Of a stretch of DNA of 64,000 nucleotides, positions 8,881 through 18,030 are shown in pieces. Within the stretch, counting starts at the first letter, position 1. Each line of letters opens with the position of its first letter. This DNA is from an uncultured Acidobacteriota bacterium (GTDB taxonomy: Bacteria > Acidobacteriota > Blastocatellia > RBC074): NCBI GenBank assembly GCA_902825875.1, contig CADECP010000027.1:49150-113149 (forward strand), read 5' to 3'. The position numbers and the translations under genes were made by a program. The notes under the pieces are model-generated. The model was given only the letters and a program-made list of their open reading frames with translations, made no database searches and was not told the DNA's origin.

Positions 8881-9297
8881 TTGTCCGAACCGGAGTACGA
8901 AAGTTTGCAGCGTCGAGGGATGGAGTCGCCTTTTGCAGAGTTGCTGGGTTTTGAACCTGTCGAACAGGAACCGGGGCGCGTGTTGTTGCGATTGCCATTT
9001 TCCAAAACCTTGCTGCAATCGCTAGGTCGGGTTCACGGCGGAGCGATTTTTTCGCTGGCCGATCACGCTTCTGGGTGGGCGGCCTATTCCACGCTTGAAA
9101 CCAATGAACGCTGCGCGACTCTGGAAATGAAGATCAACTATATCGCTGCGCTTCACGACGAAGCTTGCCTGGCTGATTCGCGCGTCATCCATCGTGGGCG
9201 CACCAGCATTGTCATTGAAACCGACATCAAAACCGAAGCCGGGCGATTAATTGCCAAGACTCTCGCCACATTTATCGTCCTGAAAACCACCGAATAA
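8881..9297 (+). CDS. PaaI-family hotdog thioesterase
   Basis: A 138-residue acyl-CoA thioesterase-like protein with the signature GRVHGGAIFSLADHASGWAA, which contains the HGG loop and catalytic Asp/His region, followed by MKINYIAAL and FIVLKTTE. The start is taken as TTG 8881 because GGGAG lies 7 nt upstream and the previous gene ends at 8866; the first ATG (8920) would remove 13 residues. Substrate unknown. Confidence 0.85.
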   Translation: MSEPEYESLQRRGMESPFAELLGFEPVEQEPGRVLLRLPFSKTLLQSLGRVHGGAIFSLADHASGWAAYSTLETNERCATLEMKINYIAALHDEACLADSRVIHRGRTSIVIETDIKTEAGRLIAKTLATFIVLKTTE

Positions 9298-9475
9298 TTC
9301 TTGCCAGATTTCCCCCGCTTTTCAGACGCACCATATCGTTAATTAGCCTCCACCGATTGGTGTGAGCAGCTTTCAGCATCCGCTCAGCTTATCGTCGCCG
9401 TCATTGATCTCACCCAAAAGACAACCCTATTTCAATCAACGCTTTAACTGTTTGAAATGTAGTGGCTCGTCATTC
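9298..9475. other. Gene-free stretch upstream of the sigma-54-type promoter
   Basis: No coding frame with a plausible start, ribosome-binding site and protein-like composition is visible here. The plus-strand frame open from 9362 to 9682 has Ser/Arg-rich low-information composition and crosses the promoter, so it is not called. No repeat is recognised in this part. Confidence 0.5.
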
Positions 9476-9491
9476 TGGCACAGCCCTTGTT
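9476..9491 (+). promoter_or_regulatory. Sigma-54 (RpoN) type -24/-12 promoter
   Basis: TGGCAC-A-GCCC-TTGTT matches the RpoN consensus TGGCACg-N4-TTGCw, with the GG and the near-invariant TG of the -12 element in the right spacing; only the C of TTGC is replaced by T. Predicted initiation is about 9502. No annotated gene follows for 700 bp, so the product may be an untranslated RNA or a long leader of the TonB receptor. No activator site was identified. Confidence 0.55.
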
Positions 9492-9501
9492 ATAGCTTCA
9501 G

Positions 9502-9820
9502 GCGTGAAAGGCAAACGGGATCGGCAGGAGAGAAGTTGAGGGAGACATCATTGATCGCCGCCAAAAGAAGTTTAGGAAGAAGCGGCAAATCGTTCGATCC
9601 CAAAATGCTGAAAGTTCTTTACAAGATCGGCGCGCCTGAGGAGAGCAAGGGGGTATTTCGGAGCCGCAGATGGTCTGCGTGACTTTGAAATTTTCCGAAA
9701 GCGCGTCCGTAATTTTCCCGGCAACCAACTCGCAGGTTGAAGTGGGAAATAAACGCCGTGCGGCAAATGTAAAGGGGGCTGAAAGAATCGTCTTTCAGCG
9801 TTTGTCGCACGGCGTTTTGT
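9502..9820 (+). ncRNA. Candidate structured RNA ending in a forked hairpin
   Basis: From the predicted sigma-54 start the transcript would run about 320 nt to a strong fold. Outer arms AAACGCCGTGCGGCAAA (9751-9767) and TTTGTCGCACGGCGTTT (9801-9817) form 17 pairs with one G-U. They enclose an inner perfect 9-bp hairpin GCTGAAAGA-ATCG-TCTTTCAGC (9779-9800). The outer stem is followed by TTTGTGTTTT, as in an intrinsic terminator. No convincing reading frame occupies the interval; a short Lys/Arg-rich frame ending near 9630 lacks a start codon. The RNA is inferred from promoter plus fold only. Confidence 0.4.
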
Positions 9821-10225
9821 GTTTTGGCCTCAGCCATCAAGTTCAAAAATCTGAATTCGATCCGAAAATTCATACCGCCGGGACTGGTTTTCACTTTCTT
9901 GTGATGTCGGCCAGCACCCATCTAGTTTTCAAAACTTCCTTCAACCGATTGAAGGGCAACAGTTTGAGGCTGCCAAGTCTTTAGTTGCTTGGTTTGCAAA
10001 ACCGACTTCGCCAGAAGGAACGGTTCTTGCTTTTTGTAGTAATTCCAAATTATCTTTCGCTCGTCTTTTTCACGTTCAAGCGATAAGCATCACCATCCAC
10101 TGCTAGATCACAACTGCTTTCCCTCAATGCGCCCCATTACTTAATAACCTGATTGATTCAGATTGTGGGAATGAGGCAAACGAGAAGTGGTGACATTTAG
10201 CAAACGATCCACCAGGAGGATACAA
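9821..10225. other. Gene-free stretch upstream of the TonB-dependent receptor
   Basis: About 400 bp without a supportable gene. It is relatively A+T rich toward the receptor and presumably contains the receptor's promoter and leader, but no promoter can be fixed with confidence. An AGGAGG ribosome-binding site precedes ATG 10226. Confidence 0.5.
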
Positions 10226-13200
10226 ATGTATACACTCAAGACTCACAGAAAGAATCTGTCATTTAGAATGGCGGGTCTGTTGTTTTTCTTGCTGGCGTCA
10301 TTTGGCTTGGCTGTTGCTCAGACTGGTTCATCCACGGTCAACGGCACAGTTCAAGATGCACAGGGAAATGCTATTTCCGGTGCGAAATTGACGCTCAAAA
10401 ATGCTGAAAGAAACTTCAGCCGCGAAACCACTTCAGCCGCTGACGGCAGTTTTCTCTTCAACGTTGTGCCGCCGGGGACTTACGTTATTGAAGTCGAAGC
10501 AAATGGCTTCAAAAAGAACGTCATAAATGATGTCAAAGCGTTGACGGATAATCGCGTGTCAGTCAGCATTTCGCTCGAAGTCGGTCAAGTGACCGAAGTC
10601 GTCAATGTGTCTGCTTCGGCAGCCGAAAACATCATCAATACTCAGGACGCTAGTCTTGGTAACAACTTTGTTTCGCAGCAGATCATTCAGCTTCCATTGA
10701 ACGCGCGCAACGTCGGCAACCTGCTTAGCTTGCAGCCTGGCGTTACTCAGAGCGGTTATGTTGCCGGTGGCCGCAGCGATCAGGCCAACCTGACCATTGA
10801 CGGACTTGATGCGAACGATCAACAGGACGGCACAGCGTTCAGCCCTGTAATTCGCGTCAGCCCTGACACGGTTGAAGAATTCCGCGTGACGACGGTCAAC
10901 GCCAACTCAACTCAGGGGCGTTCGTCCGGCGCTCAGGTCGGTTTCATCACCAAGAGCGGATCGAACACCTTTCACGGCAATCTGTACGAATATCACCGAA
11001 ATACGGTGACGACGGCGAATACTTTCTTTAACAATCGCAGCGGCGTTGCTCGCCCGAAACTGATCCGTAACAACTTTGGTGGCAGTTTGGGTGGCCCAAT
11101 CATCAAAGACCGCTTTTTCTTCTTCTACAACTACGAAGGACGGCGCGATGCCAAAGGAACCAGCGTTGTCAGAACAGTGCCCCTGGCAAGTCTCGGACGT
11201 GGCGAAGTGAGATTCTTTGCGACAAACGGGCAGCAGATCACTTTGACGCCGTCGCAAATCAATTCCTTAACCAGCAACGGCACGGCAACCGGCGCTCCGG
11301 TGGTTGACGTCAACCCGGCGGCATTGGCTGTGCTGGCCAATGCTGCTCAGCGGTATCCTTCCAATGACAACACGGTCGGCGATGGACTGAACACGGCTGG
11401 TTTCCGTTTCAACGCCGCACAGCCTGTTAAGTTGGGCGCGCACACCACCCGCCTTGATTTCAAACCAAGCGAATCTCACAACTTCTTCCTGCGCGGAAAT
11501 TACCAGAACGACAAATCGGTCACTGGTCAACAATTTCCTGATACTCCGGCGCTGGGGAATTGGAGCCATCCGAAAGCGTTCGCTCTCGGATACATTTGGA
11601 CGAAGAGCGCGAACCTGATTAATGATTTCCGTGTTGGATTGACGCGCGACGCCTTCACCAATTTGGGCGATTCGTCGGTCAACGCGGTCACTTTCCGCCA
11701 GACATTTTCTGATCGGGCTTACGCGCGCGATTTCAGCCGCGTGACTCCGGTGTTGAATATTACTGACAACGTCAACTGGCGTCCGTTGAGCAACCATAGT
11801 TTCGATTTGGGAACGAACATTCGTATCATCCGCAACAAGCGAGTTAATTTCGCGCCTGCGTTTGATAACGGAATTGCCAACCATTCGTTCTATTCCGGCG
11901 CTGGTTCGGTTGTGAGTGCGCCGGTCAACGCCTCGTTGACTACTCTTTTCCCAACATTGCCAGCCGGCACGACCATCCGCACGGATTGGGTGAACAATTC
12001 CCGAATCGCATTGGCGCAGGTCATCGGTCGTTTGTCGCAGTACGCGGCGGTGTTTAACTTTGGGTTGGATGGCAAACCTCTGGCAACCGGTTCTCCTGCC
12101 ACTCGTGAGTTTGCCACCGAAGAATATGACGTTTATGGCCAGGACGTTTGGCGTGTTGGGTCAGACCTGACGCTGACCATGGGACTGCGTTACGGATTGA
12201 GCCGTCCGGTTTATGAAACTCAGGGGTTCCAGGCTTCGCCCGATGTTGGACTGGAAGATTATCTGAACAGACGAATCGCGGCTTCGAAGCTCGGTCAAAA
12301 CTTCACGGATCCGATCAGGATTCTGAAGTCCGGTCCAGCAAACGATGCCCGTGATTTTTATCCTTGGGATAAAAACAACTTCCAGCCTCGCGTTGCCGTA
12401 GCCTGGAATCCAAAATTCAAAGACGGAGTTCTGGGCAAAGTCTTTGGTAAAGATGGAGCCTCGACGTTCCGTGGCGGCTTCGCCATCACCAACGACTATT
12501 TTGGACAAGCATTGGCGGTCAACTTCGACGGAAACAATACACTGGGTTTCCAATCGAACCTGACCATTTCCGCGAATACCTACAACGTGACGACCAATCC
12601 TGCGCCGCTGTTCACCGGTTTGGGAATGGACATTCGTTCGTTGCCGCGAATCACTGTCCCAACCAGTTTGACTTTCCCACAGCAACAACCGCTGGATGAC
12701 CGTCGTCGTATTGAAGGCTCGCTGGACAGCAATCTGGTTTCGCCGATCAACTACGTTTGGAACTTCACCTACAGTCGGTTGATGCCTGCCGGTGTCGTTG
12801 TCGAAGCTTCCTACATCGGTCGCAAGGCTCGCAATCTGCTGGCTACGCGCGACGCGATGGCAATCAACAATATCACTGATCCGAGATCAGGTCAGGATTG
12901 GTACACGGCAGCGGGTATCCTGCAGGATTTGCGAATTAGGAATACCCCGATTTCGCAAATTCCTAATCTGCCGTTCTTCGACAATCTTTACGCTAGAGGC
13001 GCAGTTGCCGCTGCAGTTGATAATTACATCGGCACTGATTTCGTCGGGGCGGGACTGACCAATTCGCAAGCGGCCTACGCCATGATGGCTGTTGGCGTTC
13101 CTGGATGTGATGCGCTGGGCGGTTGTGGCGAATTTGCCACTGACTGGACTTCGCTTCAGGACGCTCTCGATCTGGGTACGGGCAACCGTCTGTTCTACAA

Positions 13201-14038
13201 CCGCCAATATGGTGCGCTGTCCGCGTACGGAACCATTGGCAGTTCGGACTATCACGGCGGTTCGCTCAGCATTCGCCAGCGTTTCAAATCCGTGATTTGG
13301 GATCTTAACTACACGATGTCCAAATCAATGGACGATGCGTCCGGTCTGCAAACCAGCGGTGTTTTTGGCTCGGCGTTCATTTTGAATCCGTTGCGCCAAA
13401 GCGATAACCGTTCGGTTTCGGATTTTGATGTTCGCCACATCTTAAACTTCAACTCGGTTTGGGATTTGCCGGTTGGCAAGGGAAGAGCCTTATTCGGCAA
13501 AGCCAACACGTTTACCGATTACATCATCGGCGGCTGGCAGCTCAGCACAATCTTTCGTTGGAGCAGCGGGCTGCCTGTGGTTGATCCGTTCGACAACAAC
13601 GGTTGGGCCACCAACTGGAACGTTCGTAGTTACGGCGTGCAGGTCAGAAAGCTGACGAGTTCGCCGACTCGTGGCAGCGGCACGTTGGCTCCGAATTTGT
13701 TCAGCGATACGACCTTTGCTTATCAGAGCTACCGCAGTCCGCGTGCAGGCGAAACCGGAGATCGCAACTTGCTGCGTTATCCCGGATTCAAATCGGTTGA
13801 CTTCGGACTGTTCAAGATTTTCAAAATGCCATTCAACGAAAAGCATAACCTGCAATTCCGTTGGGAGGTTTTCAACGCAGCGAACTATCAAAGCTTTACA
13901 GGCGTGACTGGTTTCAGCGTTGGTCTTGATCCGTATCTGGGCGGGCCGGGTGGCGTTCCGCTGCCGAACTTTGCCAACTTCACCGGTATTCAGGGCGAGC
14001 CGCGTATTATGCAGTTTGCCTTGCGCTATCAGTTCTAG
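10226..14038 (+). CDS. TonB-dependent receptor, Oar-like, with carboxypeptidase-regulatory domain
   Basis: Outer-membrane beta-barrel protein of 1270 residues, the size of the large Oar-like receptors abundant in Acidobacteriota. An N-terminal signal peptide (hydrophobic stretch ending in AVAQTGS) is followed by a carboxypeptidase-regulatory-like/CnaB fold domain (about 30-115, including GTVQDAQGNAISGAKLTL), a plug domain (about 120-250; QIIQLPLNARNVGNLLSLQPG, then LTIDGLDANDQQDGT), and a long barrel ending in FALRYQF with terminal Phe. The ligand is not predictable; relatives are thought to take up large substrates or mediate surface contacts. AGGAGG lies 7 nt before ATG 10226. It appears monocistronic and is closed by a strong terminator. 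Confidence 0.95.
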   Translation: MYTLKTHRKNLSFRMAGLLFFLLASFGLAVAQTGSSTVNGTVQDAQGNAISGAKLTLKNAERNFSRETTSAADGSFLFNVVPPGTYVIEVEANGFKKNVINDVKALTDNRVSVSISLEVGQVTEVVNVSASAAENIINTQDASLGNNFVSQQIIQLPLNARNVGNLLSLQPGVTQSGYVAGGRSDQANLTIDGLDANDQQDGTAFSPVIRVSPDTVEEFRVTTVNANSTQGRSSGAQVGFITKSGSNTFHGNLYEYHRNTVTTANTFFNNRSGVARPKLIRNNFGGSLGGPIIKDRFFFFYNYEGRRDAKGTSVVRTVPLASLGRGEVRFFATNGQQITLTPSQINSLTSNGTATGAPVVDVNPAALAVLANAAQRYPSNDNTVGDGLNTAGFRFNAAQPVKLGAHTTRLDFKPSESHNFFLRGNYQNDKSVTGQQFPDTPALGNWSHPKAFALGYIWTKSANLINDFRVGLTRDAFTNLGDSSVNAVTFRQTFSDRAYARDFSRVTPVLNITDNVNWRPLSNHSFDLGTNIRIIRNKRVNFAPAFDNGIANHSFYSGAGSVVSAPVNASLTTLFPTLPAGTTIRTDWVNNSRIALAQVIGRLSQYAAVFNFGLDGKPLATGSPATREFATEEYDVYGQDVWRVGSDLTLTMGLRYGLSRPVYETQGFQASPDVGLEDYLNRRIAASKLGQNFTDPIRILKSGPANDARDFYPWDKNNFQPRVAVAWNPKFKDGVLGKVFGKDGASTFRGGFAITNDYFGQALAVNFDGNNTLGFQSNLTISANTYNVTTNPAPLFTGLGMDIRSLPRITVPTSLTFPQQQPLDDRRRIEGSLDSNLVSPINYVWNFTYSRLMPAGVVVEASYIGRKARNLLATRDAMAINNITDPRSGQDWYTAAGILQDLRIRNTPISQIPNLPFFDNLYARGAVAAAVDNYIGTDFVGAGLTNSQAAYAMMAVGVPGCDALGGCGEFATDWTSLQDALDLGTGNRLFYNRQYGALSAYGTIGSSDYHGGSLSIRQRFKSVIWDLNYTMSKSMDDASGLQTSGVFGSAFILNPLRQSDNRSVSDFDVRHILNFNSVWDLPVGKGRALFGKANTFTDYIIGGWQLSTIFRWSSGLPVVDPFDNNGWATNWNVRSYGVQVRKLTSSPTRGSGTLAPNLFSDTTFAYQSYRSPRAGETGDRNLLRYPGFKSVDFGLFKIFKMPFNEKHNLQFRWEVFNAANYQSFTGVTGFSVGLDPYLGGPGGVPLPNFANFTGIQGEPRIMQFALRYQF

Positions 14039-14063
14039 GTCTTCCAGAGCCTAAACTGAACTT

Positions 14064-14115
14064 AAAAATTCAAAGGCCGATCTGCAAGACATTGCAGATC
14101 GGCCTTTGAATTTTT
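14064..14115. terminator. Strong bidirectional intrinsic terminator
   Basis: A perfect 24-bp stem (AAAAATTCAAAGGCCGATCT...; left arm 14064-14087, right arm 14092-14115) with loop GACA, A-tract on one side and T-tract on the other. It sits between the convergent TonB receptor and SDR genes and can terminate both. Confidence 0.93.
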
Positions 14116-14150
14116 TGCCAGGCAGCATGAAATTGAGTGAAGTGTTCCGC

Positions 14151-14897
14151 CTATGTGATGCTGCCGCCATCCACAGTCACAACCTCGCCAACCATATAAC
14201 TGTTTCTATCCGAAACCATGAACGCGGCGAATTCGGCGAGTTCTTCTGGCTTGCCGCTTCGAGCTTTGGCGACCCAGAAATTGTGCATTTCCAGCAACCG
14301 ATCCGGCAACATTTCGGCCAGTTCGGTGTCGAAAATTCCAGCGGCAATGGCATTGACGACGACGTTGAATTGCGAGGCTTCGCGCGCCAGACATTTGGTG
14401 AAACCGATGACGGCGGCTTTTGATGTCGCGTAATGAACGGCCGTCGGCATTGATCGTAAAGCTCCGATGCTGCTGATATTCAGAATGTTACCGGAACGCT
14501 GGCGAATCATCTGTTTGTAAATTGGTTTGGTGACGTTGAATAGGCTGTGGACATTTGTGTCAATGACGTGATGCCAGGCTTTTTCTGTCATCGTGGCGAA
14601 ATTATCCGCGCGATTGATGGCGGCGTTGTTGACCAAAATATCCAGCCGTCCGAATTCGTGATGAATCTCCCGCACCATTTTGTTAATCGCCGGTCGGTCG
14701 GTAATGGAAACTTTGTAGGCCAGAGCTTTGCGGCCCAACGACTGAATCTTCTCCACGACCTCCTGCGCCGCATCGTCGCGTGAATGGTAATTGAAGGCGA
14801 TGTCAGCGCCTTCGCGGGCAAAGACTTCGCAGAGTGCGCGACCGATGCCGCGCGAACCACCAGTAATGATTGCTTTCTTTCCTTCTAACAGTCCCAT
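14151..14897 (-). CDS. Short-chain dehydrogenase/reductase (FabG-like)
   Basis: A 248-residue classical SDR that oxidises or reduces an alcohol/ketone with NAD(P)H. It has the Rossmann motif TGGSRGIGRA, NNAA, the catalytic Ser (ISSIGAL), YATSK (Tyr and Lys), and a C-terminal VDGG. Sequence style is that of 3-oxoacyl-ACP reductase FabG or related sugar/alcohol dehydrogenases. Without neighbouring fab genes the substrate stays open. It lies 25 bp downstream of the glycolipid glycosyltransferase gene on the same strand and is probably cotranscribed. Confidence 0.9.
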   Translation of the reverse strand: MGLLEGKKAIITGGSRGIGRALCEVFAREGADIAFNYHSRDDAAQEVVEKIQSLGRKALAYKVSITDRPAINKMVREIHHEFGRLDILVNNAAINRADNFATMTEKAWHHVIDTNVHSLFNVTKPIYKQMIRQRSGNILNISSIGALRSMPTAVHYATSKAAVIGFTKCLAREASQFNVVVNAIAAGIFDTELAEMLPDRLLEMHNFWVAKARSGKPEELAEFAAFMVSDRNSYMVGEVVTVDGGSIT

Positions 14898-14922
14898 AAG
14901 TTGGTTGAGTAGATTTTTGAAA

Positions 14923-16146
14923 TTAGAGAATTGACGGCTGGTTGACGTGGCTTTCCGGTTCGACAGCTTGTTTGGTGGCAGCGACTCGGTCTTCGATTTT
15001 TCGCATCAATTCGTCAACGATTCGTTTGGTTGCATCTGGAATCGCCAGCCGCGAAGCTGCCGTTCGCATTGAAACCAGTTGCGCCGGTTCGTGAATCAGT
15101 CGCCGCACGACCGGCACTACATCCGCCGCGCGTTCCAGCAGCACACCGGCTTTGTAGCGTGAAATCAGATCAGCGGTTTGCGATTCCTGCGGCATAGGTG
15201 GAGTCGTTGTATCGGCAATGATCGGCAGCCGCGAAGCCAGCGCTTCAAAGGTTGTCAGTCCGCCCAATTTGGAAATCATCACGTCAGCCGCGCCCATCAA
15301 CTTTTCCATCGCGCCGGTGTAGCCAATGACTTTGGTCGGAAACGGAGCGCGCCGGGCAATCTCTGTCACTTGTTCGCGTAGCTTTTCGTTACGGCCAGCC
15401 AGAAATATGGCTTGCGAGTTTTTCAACTGCTCGCCCTGTTCGACTATTTGTTCAAAGATGCGCGGAATGTTTCCGCCGCCTACCCAACCGGCGTTAATGA
15501 ACATCGTGAAGCGTTCCGGTTCCAGCCCCAATTCGGCGCGGGCTGCCAGTTTGTGATCTTCGCTTTGAAACTGGAATTTCGGGTGAATCGGAATGCCGCA
15601 GATTTTGATTTTTTCCGCTGGAACATCGTAATCCAGCAACTGTTGCCGAGCTTCTTCGGTTGCTACCAGATACAAACTGACTTCATCGCAGGCCCAGCCC
15701 CGCCAGAATCCGTAACAGGGATCGGTAACGACTGTCACCAACGGGACTCGATCCGACAAACCCAGTTCGCGCAGCATTCGCCCGAAAAAATGCTGAGTCA
15801 TCGGGTGAACCGAGACGACGACTTGGGGGCAATACTTTTCAAACAACTGCCGCACATACCGCGAAGTCATTCGATAAAGCAGATTCGATTCGTTCGGTTT
15901 GAACCGCTCAATCGCCCAGTAGTAATACTTCATCAAATGCTGGTGATGGCGCAGCAAGTAGTTATAAAAATCGGCGCACTTCTGAGCCAGGTAATGCGAC
16001 TCTTCAATTGCGCGCGCGACATTGACCAGACAATCCGCCGCGCCAAATCGCTTCAATCCATCGGCGATGGCTGCGGCTGCGCTGGTGTGACCGCCGCCGG
16101 TTTCCGAAGTGATGATCAGGAATTTTTTCGAAGATTCTTCAGGCAT
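14923..16146 (-). CDS. MGDG synthase/UgtP-family glycosyltransferase
   Basis: A 407-residue GT28-type membrane-associated glycosyltransferase, predicted to transfer a sugar to diacylglycerol and form a glycolipid. The N-terminal MGDG-synthase motif TSETGGGHTSAAAAIADGL (residues about 13-31) and VVSVHPMTQHFFGRML precede the nucleotide-sugar domain with GYTGAMEKLMGAADVMISKLGGLTTFEA (donor-binding loop, read in two parts). No signal peptide. It is preceded by the toxin-antitoxin genes and followed by an SDR. The sugar (glucose or galactose) cannot be told. Confidence 0.9.
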   Translation of the reverse strand: MPEESSKKFLIITSETGGGHTSAAAAIADGLKRFGAADCLVNVARAIEESHYLAQKCADFYNYLLRHHQHLMKYYYWAIERFKPNESNLLYRMTSRYVRQLFEKYCPQVVVSVHPMTQHFFGRMLRELGLSDRVPLVTVVTDPCYGFWRGWACDEVSLYLVATEEARQQLLDYDVPAEKIKICGIPIHPKFQFQSEDHKLAARAELGLEPERFTMFINAGWVGGGNIPRIFEQIVEQGEQLKNSQAIFLAGRNEKLREQVTEIARRAPFPTKVIGYTGAMEKLMGAADVMISKLGGLTTFEALASRLPIIADTTTPPMPQESQTADLISRYKAGVLLERAADVVPVVRRLIHEPAQLVSMRTAASRLAIPDATKRIVDELMRKIEDRVAATKQAVEPESHVNQPSIL

Positions 16147-16162
16147 TTTTGAAAGGTTCAGA

Positions 16163-16477
16163 TTAGGCTGCTGTTTGAAAACGGATTTCCCGGATGATTT
16201 CGGACACTTCTTCTTCTGATTGAATATGACGTGTCAGTACCTGTGCCGTGGTTTCAAGAACACGATCCCCAAACATTCTGGCCAAATCCTGGCGAAGCCC
16301 TTGCCCAACGTAAAGTTTGACCAGCGCTTCAACCGACATGTCGCGGCCAGTGGCTACTTTTTCCATTGAAGCGACGACATCGTTTGGCATTTGAACCGCA
16401 ACTGTAACAACAGGGCGCTGGCGAAACTTAAGTTCAAAGCCTTCTTGCGTAACAACAGATTCATCAATCTTGTTCAT
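16163..16477 (-). CDS. Antitoxin-like partner of the BrnT toxin
   Basis: A 104-residue protein. The middle (VTVAVQMPNDVVASMEKVATGRDMSVEALVKLYVGQGL) reads like a ribbon-helix-helix DNA-binding segment, and the acidic C-terminal part could bind a toxin. Its start overlaps the end of the BrnT-type toxin gene by 14 bp in the standard toxin-antitoxin order. It is not an obvious BrnA by sequence, so its assignment rests on position and RHH-like composition. RHH antitoxins usually repress their own operon. Confidence 0.75.
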   Translation of the reverse strand: MNKIDESVVTQEGFELKFRQRPVVTVAVQMPNDVVASMEKVATGRDMSVEALVKLYVGQGLRQDLARMFGDRVLETTAQVLTRHIQSEEEVSEIIREIRFQTAA

Positions 16478-16757
16478 AAAGTCTTCTTTCCTGGCGTGTA
16501 GCTGGTCGGGCTGAAATAATCCTTGTCCTAACCCCACGCTCCACACTTACCACCAATAACAAATGCCAATCAAACGTATAACCTACGATGAAGTTACGTG
16601 GTTCTTCGTCAACTGTTGCATCGCCAGTTTGATAGAAAGGATCAAAGAAAGATTCTGCCGCTTCGTCAAAAGTGATTCCATGTTTTTCAACGTTAGCGAC
16701 GGCCTTGTCTTCATCCCATTCAAACTCGATGCCTTGAAGACGAAATACTACGGTCAT
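16464..16757 (-). CDS. brnT: BrnT-family ribonuclease toxin
   Basis: A 97-residue toxin of the BrnT (DUF497) family, small RNases with a RelE-like fold that block translation. Diagnostic motifs are FEWDEDKAVANVEKHGITFDEA at the N-terminus (read in two parts: FEWDEDKA and NVEKHGITF), GDATVDEEPR, and the C-terminal RIISARPATRQERRLYE. ATG 16757 is used; an in-frame TTG at 16766 overlaps the stop of the upstream radical SAM gene. The order toxin then antitoxin is standard for brnTA. The tight coupling to the radical SAM gene is unusual. Confidence 0.92.
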   Translation of the reverse strand: MTVVFRLQGIEFEWDEDKAVANVEKHGITFDEAAESFFDPFYQTGDATVDEEPRNFIVGYTFDWHLLLVVSVERGVRTRIISARPATRQERRLYEQD

Positions 16758-16762
16758 GGTTT

Positions 16763-17911
16763 TCAAGCCGTGCGAGGTTCAAGAACTCCTGCGCCTTCGG
16801 ACATGTGTGATTTTTTCAACTGCCGTTCCAGCTTTTTGATTTGAATCAGATGTTTCGGATTGAAAGCCAGTGACGGGTAATAACAGTTCGATTCGTGAGT
16901 GCAGTAACAGCCGTTTTTAACGTGTTCGCGGCGGACTTTCATTTCAGGCGAATGCCACAGCGCGTTGAAATCCCAGTTGTAATCGCGCAGGTTGCCAATC
17001 GGGTCCAAGTTTTCGCAGCTTGAAACAGTGCCTTCGTCGTAAATCACACCGCCAGTGGTTCCGGCAAAACAACGAAGCTGGGCTTTCTGTTGCTCTTCGG
17101 TGCGAGCGATCAATTCGTGCATGTAAATGTCCACAGCCGCCTTGAAGTAACCGCCTTTGCCTTTGTAATGGTTTTTGATGACGCCGGTTTGCGAATCGGA
17201 ATCAATCAACTGAGACAATTTGCGGTAACGGTTCAGGTCAATGTTCAATTCTTCGGCTTTGGCCGAAGGCGGACGAATGTAATTGACGTTGATCTTATCT
17301 GGTTTCAGTTCGTAGCGCAGAAAGTCGTACCACTCGAAAATTCGATCCTGATTCGAGTTCATAAAACAGGTGCAGGTTTGCACGTCCAGACGCGGAATCT
17401 GTTTTTGAATCTCTTGAAGCTGTCGCGCTGTGCCGATGGCTTTGTCCCAACTGCCTTCTTTGCCGCGAATCTTTTCGTGGTCTTCTTTCAGTCCGTCAAT
17501 GCCGAGTGCCACGGTCACGTTCAGGTTCGGACATTCGTCCAGAATGCGCTGCACGTCCGGCATGATGCGTTGTTGAATGCCGCCGTTCGACATCAAGTAC
17601 ACCGATTCCAGTTTGTTGTTTTCGTAAAAGGCTCGGACGACTTCGGGCAGGTCTTTGCGCGTGAAAGGTTCGCCGCCCGCGATAATCAGAATCGGCAGAC
17701 TGCCACCCAGCGTTTCGCTGATACGAACCAGATTGTCAGTCGTCATTTGCAGCTTTTTGCGCGGTTTGTCGTCCAATTCTTCGGTGAAAAAACAATGCAC
17801 GCAGCGCATATCACAGACAGACGTAATCAAAATGTTCAGGATCACAGGCGAAGTAACGCCTCCCGTCAGCACCTTGCCATAACGTTTGATGAGTTCAAAA
17901 TTGTAATTCAT
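16763..17911 (-). CDS. Radical SAM/SPASM-like protein of unknown substrate
   Basis: A 382-residue iron-sulfur enzyme. The SAM-binding cluster motif is CDMRCVHC near residue 33 and the GGEP motif is IIAGGEPFTR. The C-terminal part has several cysteines (LRCFAGTTGG, SSCENLDP, GCYCTHESNCYYP) suggesting SPASM-type auxiliary clusters, as in peptide- or lipid-modifying radical SAM enzymes. No precursor peptide gene is visible nearby. It is followed directly by brnT, with stop and possible start overlapping, and then the glycolipid glycosyltransferase. Class is certain, function unknown. Confidence 0.88.
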   Translation of the reverse strand: MNYNFELIKRYGKVLTGGVTSPVILNILITSVCDMRCVHCFFTEELDDKPRKKLQMTTDNLVRISETLGGSLPILIIAGGEPFTRKDLPEVVRAFYENNKLESVYLMSNGGIQQRIMPDVQRILDECPNLNVTVALGIDGLKEDHEKIRGKEGSWDKAIGTARQLQEIQKQIPRLDVQTCTCFMNSNQDRIFEWYDFLRYELKPDKINVNYIRPPSAKAEELNIDLNRYRKLSQLIDSDSQTGVIKNHYKGKGGYFKAAVDIYMHELIARTEEQQKAQLRCFAGTTGGVIYDEGTVSSCENLDPIGNLRDYNWDFNALWHSPEMKVRREHVKNGCYCTHESNCYYPSLAFNPKHLIQIKKLERQLKKSHMSEGAGVLEPRTA

Positions 17912-18030
17912 AAAGTTCCTGTAGACCGCGATAAATCGGGAAGTTAGGGAGGAAACAGGCGGCTATTAAGCGTCGTTTGACCGGCAAAGTCAAACGACTG
18001 GTGAGCGGCCAAAAGCCTGACAGCAGAGGG

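Noticed and set aside
9362..9682. 106-codon plus-strand frame in the gap upstream of the TonB receptor
   Set aside because: No ribosome-binding site, Ser/Arg-rich composition, no recognisable family, and it crosses the sigma-54-type promoter.
17972..17998. Perfect 10-bp stem GTCGTTTGAC/GTCAAACGAC between the radical SAM gene and holB
   Set aside because: No T-run on either side and no regulatory context. Too little to call a terminator or operator.
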